From: Chaetoderma sp. LZ-2023a
Lineage: Eukaryota; Mollusca; Caudofoveata; Chaetodermatida; Chaetodermatidae
Direction of reading: 5' to 3'
DNA length: 64,000 nt
NCBI GenBank assembly: GCA_034401795.1
Contig: CM067367.1
Span: 29,411,690-29,475,689 of the forward strand
Part shown: piece by piece, positions 1 through 11,311 of the stretch
Numbering within the stretch: position 1 is the first letter of the stretch
How the letters are laid out: every line of letters begins with the position of its first letter
Translations under genes and position numbers: made by a program
Notes under the pieces: model-generated
The model's database searches: none
What the model was told of the DNA's origin: nothing
Seen by the model: only the letters and a program-made list of their open reading frames with translations

Positions 1-92
1 ACTTTCAGTCAAATTGTTTTCAAAATATTCAGTATATCCAGAGTTATTGCCCAGTTAGATTGTAGTCTGCAGAAATTCACCCTGCAGACGTT
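1..92. mobile_element. TP2 right half, cut by window edge
   Basis: Begins inside a hairpin arm (ACTTTCAGTCAAATTG) and continues through the TATCCAGAGTTA and GTCTGCAGAAATTCA blocks that form the right side of TP2. The left half lies outside the window. Confidence 0.75.
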
Positions 93-424
93 TAACAAAG
101 ATGTTGCTTCAATAATTTATTCTCATCACAACAGACTCGGTATGTAAATTATATATATAATATATTTACAAAGTTATATACACCTGCAATTTATCAGCTA
201 ATAAATACCACACAGCTAAATATAGCTGTTGGTTTCATATTACAAAATTCTCAGTCAGACGCGAATAATTAAAAAGATTCTCCTATTTCTGATGTATTTA
301 GCTTGTCCACCTTATATTCTATGTCATCGAAATAAGGCTATATTTAAAGGCTGAAAAAACTGGTTATCGATTTTACTAATTTCGAACTGCAAGACACTTG
401 TTGTAGTTTACCTGTTTTAGAATG
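93..424. other. Non-repetitive AT-rich sequence
   Basis: No ORF, repeat or RNA gene recognised; a short run of TATATA near 150 is the only low-complexity feature. Confidence 0.5.
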
Positions 425-668
425 TTGAACCCTTTATTCCTTGAATTTGTTCAAGAAAATTTTAATTTTTTCATAGAAAATGACCATTTGCATACCAAGA
501 GCGGACTCAATTTTTTTAAATTTAACATTGGAATTACTGTCTCGGTTATCGAGCCAGTCATTCCAGTGGTAAATTTTCAAAATAGTCTTCTCTTGGTCTG
601 CAAATCGACATTTCTCAAGACTACTACACAAGCCGTTTTTGCCTGAGATGAGACTGTTAAAAGGTTAA
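425..668. mobile_element. TP1 palindromic element
   Basis: Starts TTGAACCCTTTATTCC and ends AAAAGGTTAA. The GAGCCAGTCATTCCAGTGG right arm is intact, whereas the left arm has several substitutions, so the copy is old. Confidence 0.8.
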
Positions 669-811
669 TTGTCAAATTGAGTCAAGAAAATTTAAATTTT
701 CTCATAGAAAATGGTCATTTTCTGGCCATGAGACTATATAATTTTTTTTGGCCAGCAAATCTACATCGTTCACGATCACTGCAGTCGTTGGCTGCATGGC
801 TGGCTATTAAA
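665..811. mobile_element. TP1 fragment abutting the previous copy
   Basis: Shares the TTAA of its neighbour. The TCAAGAAAATTTAAATTTTC outer block and an ATGAGACTATATAA arm remain; the loop is lost. Confidence 0.6.
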
Positions 812-897
812 GTATTTTCAAAGTGAAATACTGGGGTACCTGGAATAAAATGGTTCCCACGATACATTTTAGTTATATAATAATAATAATGTATATG

Positions 898-1100
898 TTA
901 ACTCACTGACCGATAAATTCCCCAAATCTCATTTTCAATGCAACCATGCAGGAAAACTGTTGAATATTTTGAAATTAATTTGACTGGAAGCGGTTGCTGC
1001 CTTAGGCAGCAACAGCTTCCAGTCAAATTAATTTCAAAATATTCAACAGCATACTTTTTATATCGTAAAGAAGATGCTTTCCTGGATTTATTAGTGAATT
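898..1100. mobile_element. TP3 palindromic element
   Basis: A near-perfect hairpin at 957-1049 (arms CTGTTGAATATTTTGAAATT / reverse complement, loop CCTTAGG) lies between TTAACTCACTGA on the left and a decayed right end around 1100. Confidence 0.8.
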
Positions 1101-1742
1101 ATGGAGGTTTTTCTTGATGCCCAAAGGTTTTGCGTTTTCCAGAGTATATCGTTGTAAAATAATAAAATATATATCATTCCCTTGTTCATCTATCCTTATC
1201 ACAACCTTGTACATATCCAGGACAAACCTAAATTTAAATTTAACAACATTTTTTAATTATATTTGTGAATGGTATTAAAAGCTCATAAAATAATCTTATC
1301 CTTTTGCAAAACACTCTTTTATGTAATAAAATTTGCTTAGCGTTTATAATTAAATTTAAAGATTATGAGTTTTAAAATATCCTACAAATAATTATTCTGA
1401 CATTCTTGACCTAATTTTTTTTCACGTCTTGAACTTTTATGTACTTGGCTCCGATTAAAAACATCTAAATGTTAGTGATAGAGTTGTCTCCCCTATAAAC
1501 CAATTAACCCTTTTCATTCTGAATTCCCGGAAAATTTGGTCAATTCAATGGCGATGAATATATTGACGGTTATCAAAGATCTTTAAAATTAATTAGATGA
1601 GGTTATTGTGTGCGGCCTATAAGGTAGAAACAACCTTCAAATAGATTGTTTTCAAAATAATCTGCATGGATTTTTTATATAATTTTGCGTATTGTCAATA
1701 TCAATTCATGGATGGTGTTTAGGATAAATTGGATGAAATCTC
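1101..1742. other. Non-repetitive AT-rich sequence
   Basis: No credible coding potential. Contains GAGTTGTCTCCCC at 1481-1493, a variant of a short motif also seen at 6133 and 56308. Confidence 0.5.
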
Positions 1743-1940
1743 TTAATTGTCTGACAGGCACCAGCCAATATTCCATGGGGTTTGACTATGTTAAATATTT
1801 GGCAAACAATTTGACTGAAAGTTGTTGGTGGCTAAGCCACCAACAACTTTCAGTCAAATTGTTTGCAAAATATTGACTATATCCAGAGTTAAACCCCATA
1901 GAAAATGTGGTCTGTAGAAATTCAGCTGTCAGACAGTTAA
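1743..1940. mobile_element. TP2 palindromic element, nearly complete
   Basis: TTAATTGTCTGACAGG at the left is mirrored by CTGTCAGACAGTTAA at the right. The inner hairpin pairs GTTGTTGGTGGCTAAGCCAC with a tiny loop. The whole 198 bp reads as one palindrome. Confidence 0.85.
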
Positions 1941-2837
1941 TCTAAGCACATGTTCAGGCCAGATGGGTGAGTGTAAGAGCCGGTTCAGAAGCAAGCAGAT
2001 AGCTGGTAAATCATGGGCGCTCACATACAACCTCCATCACCTCCCACCCCTCCTCCTTCACTTCTCCAAACTACATCCATCCAGCCTCTTTAAGAAGCCA
2101 CCTTGCCCCCTGTTGAGTTGTTTAACCATGCGCGAAACCTGACCCTGCTTCTGTTAAGATAACCCAATGTCAGATTAGGTCAACCATATGGCGCGCTAGG
2201 GTAGGGACAGTGGATAGTGTTTTGGTGTGGATGGGGGAGTCAACTTGGTGCCATATGAGTGAAGAAAACTCCGCCTTGTATAATTGCTGTGATGAGATGT
2301 AAATGGTGCTTTTTTCTCGGAGTTTTAATTTCATTTTAGAATATTTTTTTTAGATAAATTGAGTTGTTGTTTAAATCCGAAAATCTACTGTCTAATGTTT
2401 AATGCTTTTGACACTAGTACCAGCTTCCAGTGAAATTAAGTTCACAATTTCAACCATACCTGTAGCGTTGTTTTAAAATTGAGACTGAAGATAATTATTT
2501 ATATTTTTTCTTTAACCATTTTGTAGTCATCTTACAAATACATGTTGCCAGGTTTTTGGAAAAAATGTCCATTGCAAACATAGAGATTAAATGTTGGAAA
2601 ATTTATCAATTGATCCAAACCAGTCATTCTGTTGATAAATTAAAGCGTTAATTTAAATTATTAACAATAGCAATATATTTATTTCACTTACACAATTCTT
2701 GTCAGATCTACAGTAAATTTGTCACACAATTTTTAAAAGAAACCACTTTTGCGGACTTCATTCGTAATAATTAACCTATAAAAATCGTGAAAATCTTTGA
2801 GCACACGCACCCATACATTCACATAACTCTAGAGCGA
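1941..2837. other. Non-repetitive sequence
   Basis: C/T-rich stretch near 2035-2115, then ordinary AT-rich sequence. No ORF above background and no recognised repeat. Confidence 0.45.
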
Positions 2838-3029
2838 TTAACTGTCATCTGCTGAATTTCTGCAGACGACATTTTCCATGGGGTCTCACTCTCATTATGC
2901 TGAATATTTTGAAAACAATTTGACTGAAAGTTGTTGGTGGCATAGCCACTAAAAACTTTCAGTCAAATTGTTTTCAAAATATTCAGCAGGTCCAGAGTTA
3001 TTCCTCATTGAAATTATTATCTGTTAGCT
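2838..3029. mobile_element. TP2 palindromic element
   Basis: TTAACTGTCATCTGCTGAAT left end; hairpin GAATATTTTGAAAACAATTT paired across GGTGGCATAGCCAC. The right end has drifted (ATTATCTGTTAGC). Confidence 0.8.
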
Positions 3030-3684
3030 AAGAATCATCCATTTGGACACTGAGTGGGCGTCCATTTGGACACTGAGTACTTATAAATGCCACGGTCTTA
3101 TTACAGTTATGAGATGGCATGGCGTGCTGGGTGAACTAGGAGGGGGTGGGTGAGGACAAAGCTCTTCCACCCTTATAATTAAGCCCGCAGTATGGGGGCC
3201 AGAGGTTATTGGTAAATCTGTTTATAATGGCCACCTTAGGTGGGGAGTTAAGAAGTGATTACTAGAAACCTAGTGGTCAGTTAATAAATATAATATTGAT
3301 GCACTAAATTACATTTTGGGTGGTCAAGCTTGTGGTTCCTTAAGACAGGTGGTTTTTCAAGCATCTGTCTTAAAAGGCCGTTATCCGGTGGTACCTAAAA
3401 GCTGCGTGTCCTTAGTGCCAGGTTTGACTGTAATTTTGGCAGAACACTCTGTCATATCCTTGACATGCTGTCATTTGAAGAAAAAAAATTGTTTAATTAA
3501 TGACCCCAGGAAATGTCTTGTGAGAGGTTATAATGGTTCTTGTTTTTTTTCTTTGGGCAGAAATTTGACCAACTGGCATTCATTTCTTGAGAGGCCACAT
3601 TCTAATGATAGGGTGTTGGGTGTGGTTGGGGAGAGGGGAGATTAGGAATTATTTTTCTATAATGATCTTTTTCAGCCATTTTCT
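3030..3684. other. Non-repetitive sequence
   Basis: Holds a 109-codon open frame at 3316-3645 that begins at a non-ATG codon and has no recognisable domain, so I do not call it a gene. GGGTG-rich patches around 3130 and 3620. Confidence 0.45.
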
Positions 3685-4660
3685 CAAGAAGCATTACACA
3701 TGATAGTTATTGTGATAGAGTACTGTACTGTAAATCTGTAGTTGTAGCCATGCTTATAATAATGTGTTATATTTAATAGGACTAATTTAATCCATCCATC
3801 CATCCATACACCCACCCACCCACCCATCCATCTAGCCATCCATCCATCCATCCACCCGCCCACCCACCCACCCACCCATCCATCCATCCATACACCCACC
3901 CATCCATCTAGCCATCCGCCTGGCTGCCCACCCATCCATCCGTACACCCACCCACCCACCCATCAAGAAACATTACACATGATAGTTTATCGTGATAGAG
4001 TACTGTACTGTAAGTCTGTAGTTGTAGCCATGCTTATAATAATGTGTTATATTTAATAGGCGTAATTTAATCCATCCATCCATCCATACACCCACCCACC
4101 CACCCACCCATCCATCTAGCTATCCATCCATCCACCCGCCCGCCCGCCCTCCCACCCACCCACCCATCCATCCATCCATCCATCCGCCCGCCCACTGACC
4201 CACCCACCCACCCATCCATCCGTACACCCACCCACCCATCAAGAAACATTACACATGATAGTTTATTGTGATAGAGTACTGTACTGTAAATCTGTAGTTG
4301 TAGCCATGCTTATAATAATGTGTTATATTTAATAGGAGTAATTTAATCCATCCATCCATCCATCCATCCGTACACCCACCCACCCATCCATCTAGCCATC
4401 CATCCACCCACCTGCCCACCCACCCGCCCGCCCGCCCGCCCACCCACCCATCCATCCATCCATCCATACACCCACCCACCCACCCATACACCCATCCATC
4501 TATCCATCCGCCTGGCTGCCCACTCATCCATCCTTCCATTCACGCACCCACCCATCCACCCATCTGCCTGTCCATCCATTCGTCCATCCATCCATCCATC
4601 CATCCATCCATTTGTCCGTTCACCAGCCCGCCCGCCTCCCCATCCATCCATCTAGCTGTC
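3685..4660. repeat. Higher-order tandem repeat with CCAT/CCAC microsatellites
   Basis: A unit made of a unique block (CAAGAARCATTACACATGAT... to ...GTGTTATATTTAATAGG) followed by CCATCCAT/CCACCCAC runs starts at 3685, 3964 and 4240, giving periods of 279 and 276 bp. Tracts expand independently in each copy. Reverse-strand Met-Asp-Gly-Trp ORFs here are artefacts of the microsatellite. Confidence 0.9.
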
Positions 4661-5004
4661 CATTACATACATGTTGTCAGTTTTTATTGCATCTACTAAA
4701 TATTTATTCCTGTTAATTGTTTTAAAAAGAAATTTTAAAGAAGCGAAAATGTCAATATATTAATCTTTCTTTTTGATAAACCTTTTTTTGAAGTTTTTAA
4801 TTGTGACTCAAAGCTAGTATAAACCAGTCTGTCAGTCAAATTCTTTACGTTAATGACAAAGCTACCTAAGCCGCAACTAATAACGAATTTCACTTCAGTT
4901 TTTAAACAAAGTCACAGAAATATTTTGTCTAAATTTTGAGTTTCTTGTCCAATTGCAGCACGGATATTGATGAAACTTTGTATCTGTATATATCAGTTGA
5001 ATTA
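4661..5004. other. Non-repetitive AT-rich sequence
   Basis: Nothing recognised. Confidence 0.45.
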
Positions 5005-5240
5005 ATTAACCTTTTAAAGGTCAAGATTTGTTAAGAAAATCTCCCTTAGAAAATGTCAATTTACAGGCCAAGAGAAGACTATTTTTGAAAATTTACCACT
5101 GGAATGACTGGCTCGCTTATCAAGCCAGTCATTCCAGTGGTAAATTTTCAAAAATAGTTTTCTTTTGGTCTGCAAATGGACATTCCTCAAGACCACTGCA
5201 GAGGCTGGTTTTGGCCGGCTTGATCATTAATGTGTTTATG
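5005..5240. mobile_element. TP1 palindromic element
   Basis: Left end TTAACCTTTTAAAGGTCAAG and right end GGCTTGATCATTAATG. Arms AGAAGACTATTTTTGAAAAT and complement pair around the loop GGCTCGCTTATCAAGCC. Confidence 0.85.
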
Positions 5241-5663
5241 GCTATGAATCAACTGTTCTCCATATGAAATCAGAAGGAATAACATTAGGCTTGATAAACA
5301 TCAGTTATATTTTCCTCAAATTCACTTCTTCTGAGTCATCTGTTTCTCTGGCTGTGGTGCCTCTGCTATGTGGTAATCTTCAGTGTAGACAAGATCACAG
5401 GTGCTTATTGCAGAGCAAGTGAACTGAAGAAGACTTGAGGTCAGACACATGCATACTGAATTTAATTACTTACAGCGGGGAGGGGAGGGCTGGGTGGGGT
5501 TCTAAAACATGGTGATGGGTTAGAGTGTGTTGTGGGTGCAATGAATGATGTATTTAGCTTTCATCATGTATCCTCAGACATCAGAATTGGAAACTAGTAA
5601 CACTCGCCAATTCACACATCATAAATATTTTTAAATGGATATCAATGTAATATTAATTTTGTT
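5241..5663. other. Non-repetitive sequence
   Basis: No ORF or repeat recognised; GGGGAGGGG patch near 5476. Confidence 0.45.
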
Positions 5664-5746
5664 GTATATTTTGAAATTAATTTGACTGTAAGCTGTTGTT
5701 GCCTATGGCAGCAACATCTTCCAGTCAAATTAATTTCAAAATATTC
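5664..5746. mobile_element. TP3 hairpin core
   Basis: Arms ATATTTTGAAATTAATTTGA and complement around GCCTATGGC. Outer TTAACCC ends are not visible. Confidence 0.75.
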
Positions 5747-6175
5747 TTAATTATGTGTGTAATTGGAGTTGTGAAATTGAGATAATCCAATTTCTGAAAT
5801 TACAAGTTTAATTAATCTACAGTATGGTGGAATAATTTAGACCAGATGTTTTTGCTGATTAATTCTTACATATAGTTTATGATCTCCACTAAATGCTTGC
5901 TAATTATTTTGAAAATGGTTTACTGAATATCATTGATGCCTCATCGGGCAAAGCTGGTGACAATTTCTGTCAGATTGTTTCAGAAATGTTTTAATTAGCA
6001 GAATAAAAGAATGCTGACTGGGTGGTGACTGTGGTGGCAATACAAAGTTAGGATGGCCAAACCCACACACAAACCACAGCACCTTCACCTAAATAGCAAT
6101 GATTTCTTTATCAAAATGGCTATTATCATATAGAGTTACCTCCCTTGACAGGCAGAATAAGAATGCATTCTGAAC
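5747..6175. other. Mostly non-repetitive sequence
   Basis: A very decayed TP2-like hairpin may lie at 5900-5990 (TTTTGAAAATGG ... CAATTTCTGTCAGATTG). GAGTTACCTCCCTT at 6133-6146 matches a short motif found elsewhere in the window. Confidence 0.4.
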
Positions 6176-6540
6176 AGAGTTAGATCAGTAGAGTGCTCAT
6201 GGCCCTCTCAAAGTTCGGTATTTTCTCGCCAGATCTATAGTCTCAAAATTATGTGTTTTTAACTAATTTTGTTACATTGTCGAGTAAAGTGTCAGATTAA
6301 AATAGTCAATACTATTTTATTTCTAATAAAAATATATAAGTTTGCATCTGTTCAATTTCTCTTCCAATTACCAAAAGAGAATTGTGTCCCTTTTGGACGC
6401 TATATATGCAGCTAATCATCTGCATCAGCCAGGACACAATACCTGAACATGCACACAGACGATTTAGGAAACTCACGTCAGTCGGAACAACTAGACCCAT
6501 AGTAAAGTTATGCGCATGAGCACTCTACGGATCTAACTCT
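6176..6540. mobile_element. 365-bp element with 26-bp terminal inverted repeats
   Basis: AGAGTTAGATCAGTAGAGTG... at 6176-6201 matches the reverse complement of 6515-6540 at 25 of 26 positions. The interior has no recognised domain, so this looks like a non-autonomous DNA transposon of a family distinct from TP1-3. No clear target duplication. Confidence 0.7.
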
Positions 6541-6604
6541 ATGATTCTTAACACCATTATTAAAGCTGAACCGATTCACAATATCACAAAATCTAACCAT
6601 CTTA

Positions 6605-6808
6605 GCTCCTTAACACTCCAAAACACATTCTGCAGTGGTCTTGAGAAATATCCATTTGCAGACCAAGAGGAGACTATTTTTGAAATTTTACCACTTGAAT
6701 GACTGGCTCGAGTCATTCCGGTGGTAGATTTTCAAAAACAGTTCTCTTGGTCTTTAAATTGCCTTTGAACAGCTCTCTGTCAAATTAGTTTCAAAATATT
6801 CAACAGAA
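6605..6808. mobile_element. TP1 fragment followed by a TP/CE right arm
   Basis: 6605-6762 keeps both TP1 arms but has lost half the loop (GGCTCGAGTCATTCC). 6771-6808 is a lone CAAATTAGTTTCAAAATATT arm. Confidence 0.7.
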
Positions 6809-6989
6809 TGTTTATTAAATTATACATTCCCCAAAAACTTACAATTCATACAGCCTCGTGGGAGATGGTTTGAGTTTCGTGATGAAAAGCTACATCATTT
6901 TGATTGTGACGTCAGCTAGCTATGGCGATGTAATTAATTATGATATCAGATACTTGAGTTACAGATTGGATCCCTCTACTGTACACCTT

Positions 6990-7207
6990 TAATGGTAAAA
7001 CTATTTTTGACTATTTTTGAAAATATACCACGGGAATGACTGGCTCTGTTACTGTGACCAGAACTTGTCTTTTATTAATTTTGTCTGAACCCTGGTGTTA
7101 CTGAATTCTAGAATCTACTGACTATTTTGAAGACAAATTGACTAAGAAATTGTTGCTACCTGTGGCAACAACTTTCAGTCAAAGTGTTATCAAAATAGTC
7201 AGCAGAA
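6990..7207. mobile_element. TP1 left-arm fragment and a TP2-like hairpin
   Basis: 6990-7056 carries a single TP1 arm ending in TGACTGGCTCTGTTA. 7118-7207 is a decayed hairpin pairing TTGTTGCTACC with GGCAACAACTTTCAGTC. Confidence 0.65.
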
Positions 7208-7549
7208 CATTTACTTTCTAGTGTGTGATAAATACCTGTAGTACCTCTATGTAGACAAATTGGGTTATTTATTAAGTACGGTAACGTTGTTTATCAAGTC
7301 AAAGTAACCTAAGTAAACATTTAAAAAAGAAAGGAAATCTAAACAAATACTGGATGAGTAGTTCTTAAAACCGTTAAAATTCCACAAAATATCTGTTTAA
7401 ATTTTAAAACTTCACTAAGTCGCCTGGTTAAATTTGTCAAAACCATACTATGTCAATATTAGATGGTGATGGAGCTTTCATTGGTCTTGGTAATATATAT
7501 ATATATATCTGCGCTCGGCCAGTCGTTACGATCTCTATCTGGAAATATC
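7208..7549. other. Non-repetitive sequence with a short AT run
   Basis: AT dinucleotides at 7491-7508; otherwise nothing recognised. Confidence 0.45.
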
Positions 7550-7641
7550 GCTGATTATTTTGACAATTAATTGACTGAAAGGTTTTGCAGCTTTGGCAGC
7601 AATAACTTTCAGTCACATTGTCTTCAAATTATTCATTATCT
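7550..7641. mobile_element. TP2-like hairpin core, decayed
   Basis: TGACTGAAAGGTTTTGCAGC pairs imperfectly with GGCAGCAATAACTTTCAGTC. Confidence 0.6.
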
Positions 7642-7711
7642 TTTAAATTTATACGTTTTGGAAATAATTTGCTTTCTAACTTTAGAATGAAAACATTTTC
7701 AGCAGTTATAC

Positions 7712-7900
7712 TTAACCCAGCCACACTTCAGTGGTCTTAGATGTCAATTTGCAGACAAAGAGAAACCTATTTTTCAAAATTTGCCACTGAAATGGCAGGC
7801 TCGAGAACCAGCCATTGCAGTGATAAATTTTCAAAAATTGGTCTGTAAATGGACATTTTCTGGGAAAATAAAAATGTTCATGAACAAATTTAAGGGTTAA
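7712..7900. mobile_element. TP1 element with both TTAA ends
   Basis: TTAACCCAGCC at the left and TTTAAGGGTTAA at the right. Internal deletions shorten the arms; loop GGCAGGCTCGAGAACCAGCC. Confidence 0.75.
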
Positions 7901-8533
7901 CAGTTTAGTGGCTTATCGCACACAGGCTCTGAATCTAAAGAAAGGTTATTAAGATTAATTTACTAATTTTCGTTGCTATGGCAATGCTTGATTATAACGG
8001 GATAATTACTGTAATATCTGCTGAATAACGTCAACGTCTCCTAGCTGGGTGACTTCCTTTCTCACGCTCGTTGCAGACTTTATTATGGAGATAATGAAAT
8101 TAATATCTCATCATTTGCAAAGGTCACGGCCGACGACTTCCTCTAGAATATTTCTGTTAGCCATTCTCATCGGGTAACCTTTGTTTTGAGAATGCATCGA
8201 AATAATAATAATCGTTATTAGTATTAGAGTCTTCAGTCACTTTTGCGGAAGAGGATGATGAGATAGAGCAAGAGGTGGGTAGGTGGAGAATAACGTCTTC
8301 CGTCTGTTGCCTTTGTTTTAGGATTTAATGAAGAAACAGACGCTTCTGAACGGTAAACAAAATCAAACAAATTTATGTTGTTTTAATAAAATTTTTCCCA
8401 ATCTCTAACATTGATCGAGTGACTGTGTGGCTAGCGCCGACTGCATCCCGAGTTGACGGGGCAGACAATATATCTGTAACAACAATGAATGGAAAGTTAC
8501 CAGGGATTAATCTCGACAAACATAACGCTTCTT
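7901..8533. other. Non-repetitive island, candidate regulatory DNA
   Basis: Free of the palindromic repeats. 8113-8126 reads ATTTGCAAAGGTCA, combining an octamer-like and a nuclear-receptor half-site-like sequence. Motif matches alone are weak evidence; conservation with related genomes would be the test. Confidence 0.35.
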
Positions 8534-8720
8534 TTAACTGTCTGCCTGCTGTAAGCCACCAGACACTTATTTCAATGGACAATAACTTTGTACCTGCAGA
8601 ATATTTTGAAAACAATTTGACTGAAAGATGTTGGTGGCTAATCAGTCAAATTGTTTTCAAAATATTTAGCATATCCAGAGGTAATCCCCATGCAAAATAT
8701 AACTGTAGTCACACAGTTAA
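8534..8720. mobile_element. TP2 element with both TTAA ends
   Basis: TTAACTGTCTGCCTGCTG left end and ACACAGTTAA right end. The hairpin loop side has lost the GCCACCAAC half (GGTGGCTAATCAGTC). Confidence 0.8.
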
Positions 8721-8782
8721 ATATCTTAACTGCACAAAATGAATCCTGTTGAATATTCATCATGTCATCACTGATATTTAAC

Positions 8783-8912
8783 CAATTAATGGTCAAGATG
8801 TATGCCAAGAGAAGAATGTTTTTGAAAATTTACTAATGGAATGACTGACGCTTGGTTATCGAACCAGTCATTTCAGTAGTAAAATTTCAAAATTGGTCGG
8901 CTTGACCATTAA
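8783..8912. mobile_element. TP1 element, internally deleted
   Basis: TTAATGGTCAAGATG start and CTTGACCATTAAG end mirror each other. Loop TTGGTTATCGAACC. Confidence 0.75.
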
Positions 8913-8955
8913 GAATTTAAATTTATATTCTTTTCATATCCACCACTTTTTCTTT

Positions 8956-8956
<1 letters not shown>

Positions 8957-8987
<31 letters not shown>
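8957..8987. repeat. (ATC)n microsatellite
   Basis: About ten ATC repeats. Confidence 0.9.
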
Positions 8988-9298
8988 ATTATTATTGATT
9001 TCTGTTTCTTGTTGTCATCAAGATTTGCGTGCAAAGCGAGTGAACGTTTGTAACTGTTTGCTGCTCGATTCGATTGTCAAAGTAAATTTGTACATTGTCA
9101 CTCGATGTTATGAGATGATTTCCCCGCAACGTGCAATTAACATGCCCAGGGTGTGAAGTACACGATGTGGTCGTCAAAGCGCGACCATCCTGGATTGATG
9201 CTCCAATGCTGCTTTACTCTTGTAACCTGCATCAATTATCCCATGCAATTCAGAATATTGAAGAATTCTGCGATTCTGGAGAGTTTAGTTTGAATCAT
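8988..9298. other. Non-repetitive sequence
   Basis: Open frames on both strands are short and unrecognised. Confidence 0.4.
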
Positions 9299-9391
9299 GT
9301 AGAATATTTTGAAAATAATTTGACTGAAAGTTGTTGCTGCCTATGGCAGCAACAACTTTCAGTCAAATTGTTTTCAAAGTAGTCAGCAGAA
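9299..9391. mobile_element. TP2 hairpin core, near-perfect
   Basis: GAATATTTTGAAAATAATTT arms around GCTGCCTATGGCAGC. Outer TTAACTG ends absent. Confidence 0.8.
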
Positions 9392-9937
9392 TGTTAGACA
9401 TACTATTTTTTCTCAACAAGGGTTCAGAATCAATGATTTTATCACCGTCACTTTCCTTTATTTTAGAGGGTTAATATCTTTGAAGACGTGGCACCAATTT
9501 AAGCATAGAAGGCATTCATTGCGGCTGGCTTAATAATTCCCCTTGAGGACAAAATGTGTTCCAATTTTTTGAGAATTTAATTTAAATTCGGCTAAAATGT
9601 GTAATCCTTCCTTGTAAGAGATCTGAAATATGACACTCATTACACTGAATTGTGGATGGAAGCTTTCTCGCTTTTCTGTTTGAAAATTAAGATTAAAATT
9701 ACTGTTTTGCATGAAACTTATTGTATGTTTGATAATATCTCAAATTCAAATATAAATATATTTATACAGATAAATTAACATATTTCTAGGTATTTAAATC
9801 GACCATAAACAGTTTCGACTCTATTATTAAAGGAAATACGACAAATTCATAGGTGGGTGAGGTGGTGGTGGTGGTGGTGGTGGTGGTGGAATTCTATAAT
9901 TGTGTTTCTATAATTTGGTTAGAATTTATTGCATCAC
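9392..9937. other. AT-rich sequence with a (GGT)n run
   Basis: (GGT)n at 9861-9889. The rest is unrecognised. Confidence 0.5.
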
Positions 9938-10320
9938 AATGGACCATTCCACTGTATCCATCCATCATATGATGTCATAATCAACTATGTGAAGTATAGA
10001 ATGACATCACAATCAATAACGTCATGAATGACGGAGGTAAGTACGTCACGAATGCGTAAGTTGAAGACGGACTATGCGCTGTTGTACGAATTGTATGGCT
10101 AATATTTAATAAATAGTCTGTTTAATATTTTGAAACTAATTTAACTGGACACAGTTGCCCAGTCAAATTAGTTACAAAATATTCAACAACTTAAACAGTA
10201 TAGTTTTCAGGAAATTGATAGTCGGGGCATTCAGGGATCAATCAATCCCAACATCAGTGTGGTGTGGGTGGAGCTTAGCTAGAGGTGGGTGGGGTGTAGG
10301 TAAAACCAGGAAGGTCCATT
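9938..10320 (+). mobile_element. CE element, complete
   Basis: Bounded by AATGGACCATTCC and GGAAGGTCCATT, which are inverted repeats. Contains two ATATGATGTCATAATC-type blocks, a shortened central hairpin and the GGATCAATCAATCCC / GGTGGAGCTTAGCTAG blocks. No ORF, so a non-autonomous element. Confidence 0.8.
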
Positions 10321-10427
10321 AAGATATTTTATCAGATTGCCAATTTTATATTATCCATGTGTTGAGTTTTGTTAACACTGTAATGGACAAGTAGGGCAGA
10401 AATATAGCCTCAACATTAGTCATCAGA

Positions 10428-10557
10428 AATATCCATTTGCAGAGGAAGAGAAAACTATTTTCCAAAATTATCTTATCTTGGTCTCCAAATGAACATTTTC
10501 TATGAGAAAATTCTAATTTTTTACTTGACAGAATTTTACCATTAAAATGGTTAATCT
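10428..10557. mobile_element. TP1 fragment lacking the loop
   Basis: TCCATTTGCAGAGGAAGAG runs directly into the opposite arm (ATCTTATCTTGGTCTCCAAA), a deletion of the loop and inner stem. Confidence 0.65.
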
Positions 10558-10949
10558 TAATTAGATATTACTCCTAGCTTATATGATATATATAAAAAAT
10601 ATGGCTTTCATTTACATTCTAAGCTTGCCAATCTGATAATTAATGGCACTAATATTAGCTGTCCGGTGCTGCGCAGGGACATGTGCGGCTGGGCTGGCTA
10701 GCTAGCTATGTTGCTATTTCTAGCAATTATATTTAGCGAGGAAAATGATGAAATCTGATCAAAAACACAAAATCTCTGCACGTGTTATGATCAACGTATT
10801 ACTATTGGCGTTTGCTGGTTAGTGCCCTCGCTCAATATAAACATGCCAGTTGGTTCCCTCTCATAAGGTGTATATTAGTAACGCTTTTAACTCTGAAATT
10901 ATGTTACTGTATATATATATATATTCCAACCGAACTGGTATTTAACATC
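10558..10949. other. Non-repetitive AT-rich sequence
   Basis: Nothing recognised; TATATA run near 10910. Confidence 0.45.
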
Positions 10950-11230
10950 TTAATGGTCAGATTTGTTCAAGAAAATCAAAATATATGTTTATTGAATGTC
11001 CATTTGCAGGCTAAGAGAAGAGTATTTTTAGAAATTTCTCACTGGAATGACTGGCTCGGTTATCGAGCCAGTCATTTCAGTGATAAATTTTCAAAAATAG
11101 CTGTCTTTTGGCATGTAACCGAGCCAGTCATTTCAGTGATAAATTTTCAAAAATAGCTGTCTTTTGGCATGTAAATGTGCATTCCATAGACCACTGCAGA
11201 GGCCAGTTTTAGCAGGCTTGAAGACTAAAG
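10950..11230. mobile_element. TP1 element with a duplicated arm
   Basis: The block from CGAGCCAGTCATTTCAGTG to CTTTTGGCATGTAA occurs twice in tandem with a 56-bp period (11064 and 11120). Only one copy can pair with the left arm. Confidence 0.85.
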
Positions 11231-11242
11231 AGATAAGTTGTT

Positions 11243-11311
11243 ACATACATTGAAATTAATTTATTTTGAAGCTGGATAGTTTCCAGTCAAATAAATTTCA
11301 ATATACCCCAC
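11243..11311. mobile_element. Short TP3-like hairpin
   Basis: ATTGAAATTAATTTATTTTG pairs with the ATAAATTTCAAT side; loop around GCTGGATAG. Confidence 0.55.

Noticed and set aside
3684-4651. Reverse-strand ORFs of Met-Asp-Gly-Trp/Val-Gly-Gly repeats
   Set aside because: They are translations of CCAT/CCAC microsatellites; several frames are open at once and no start or splice context supports them.
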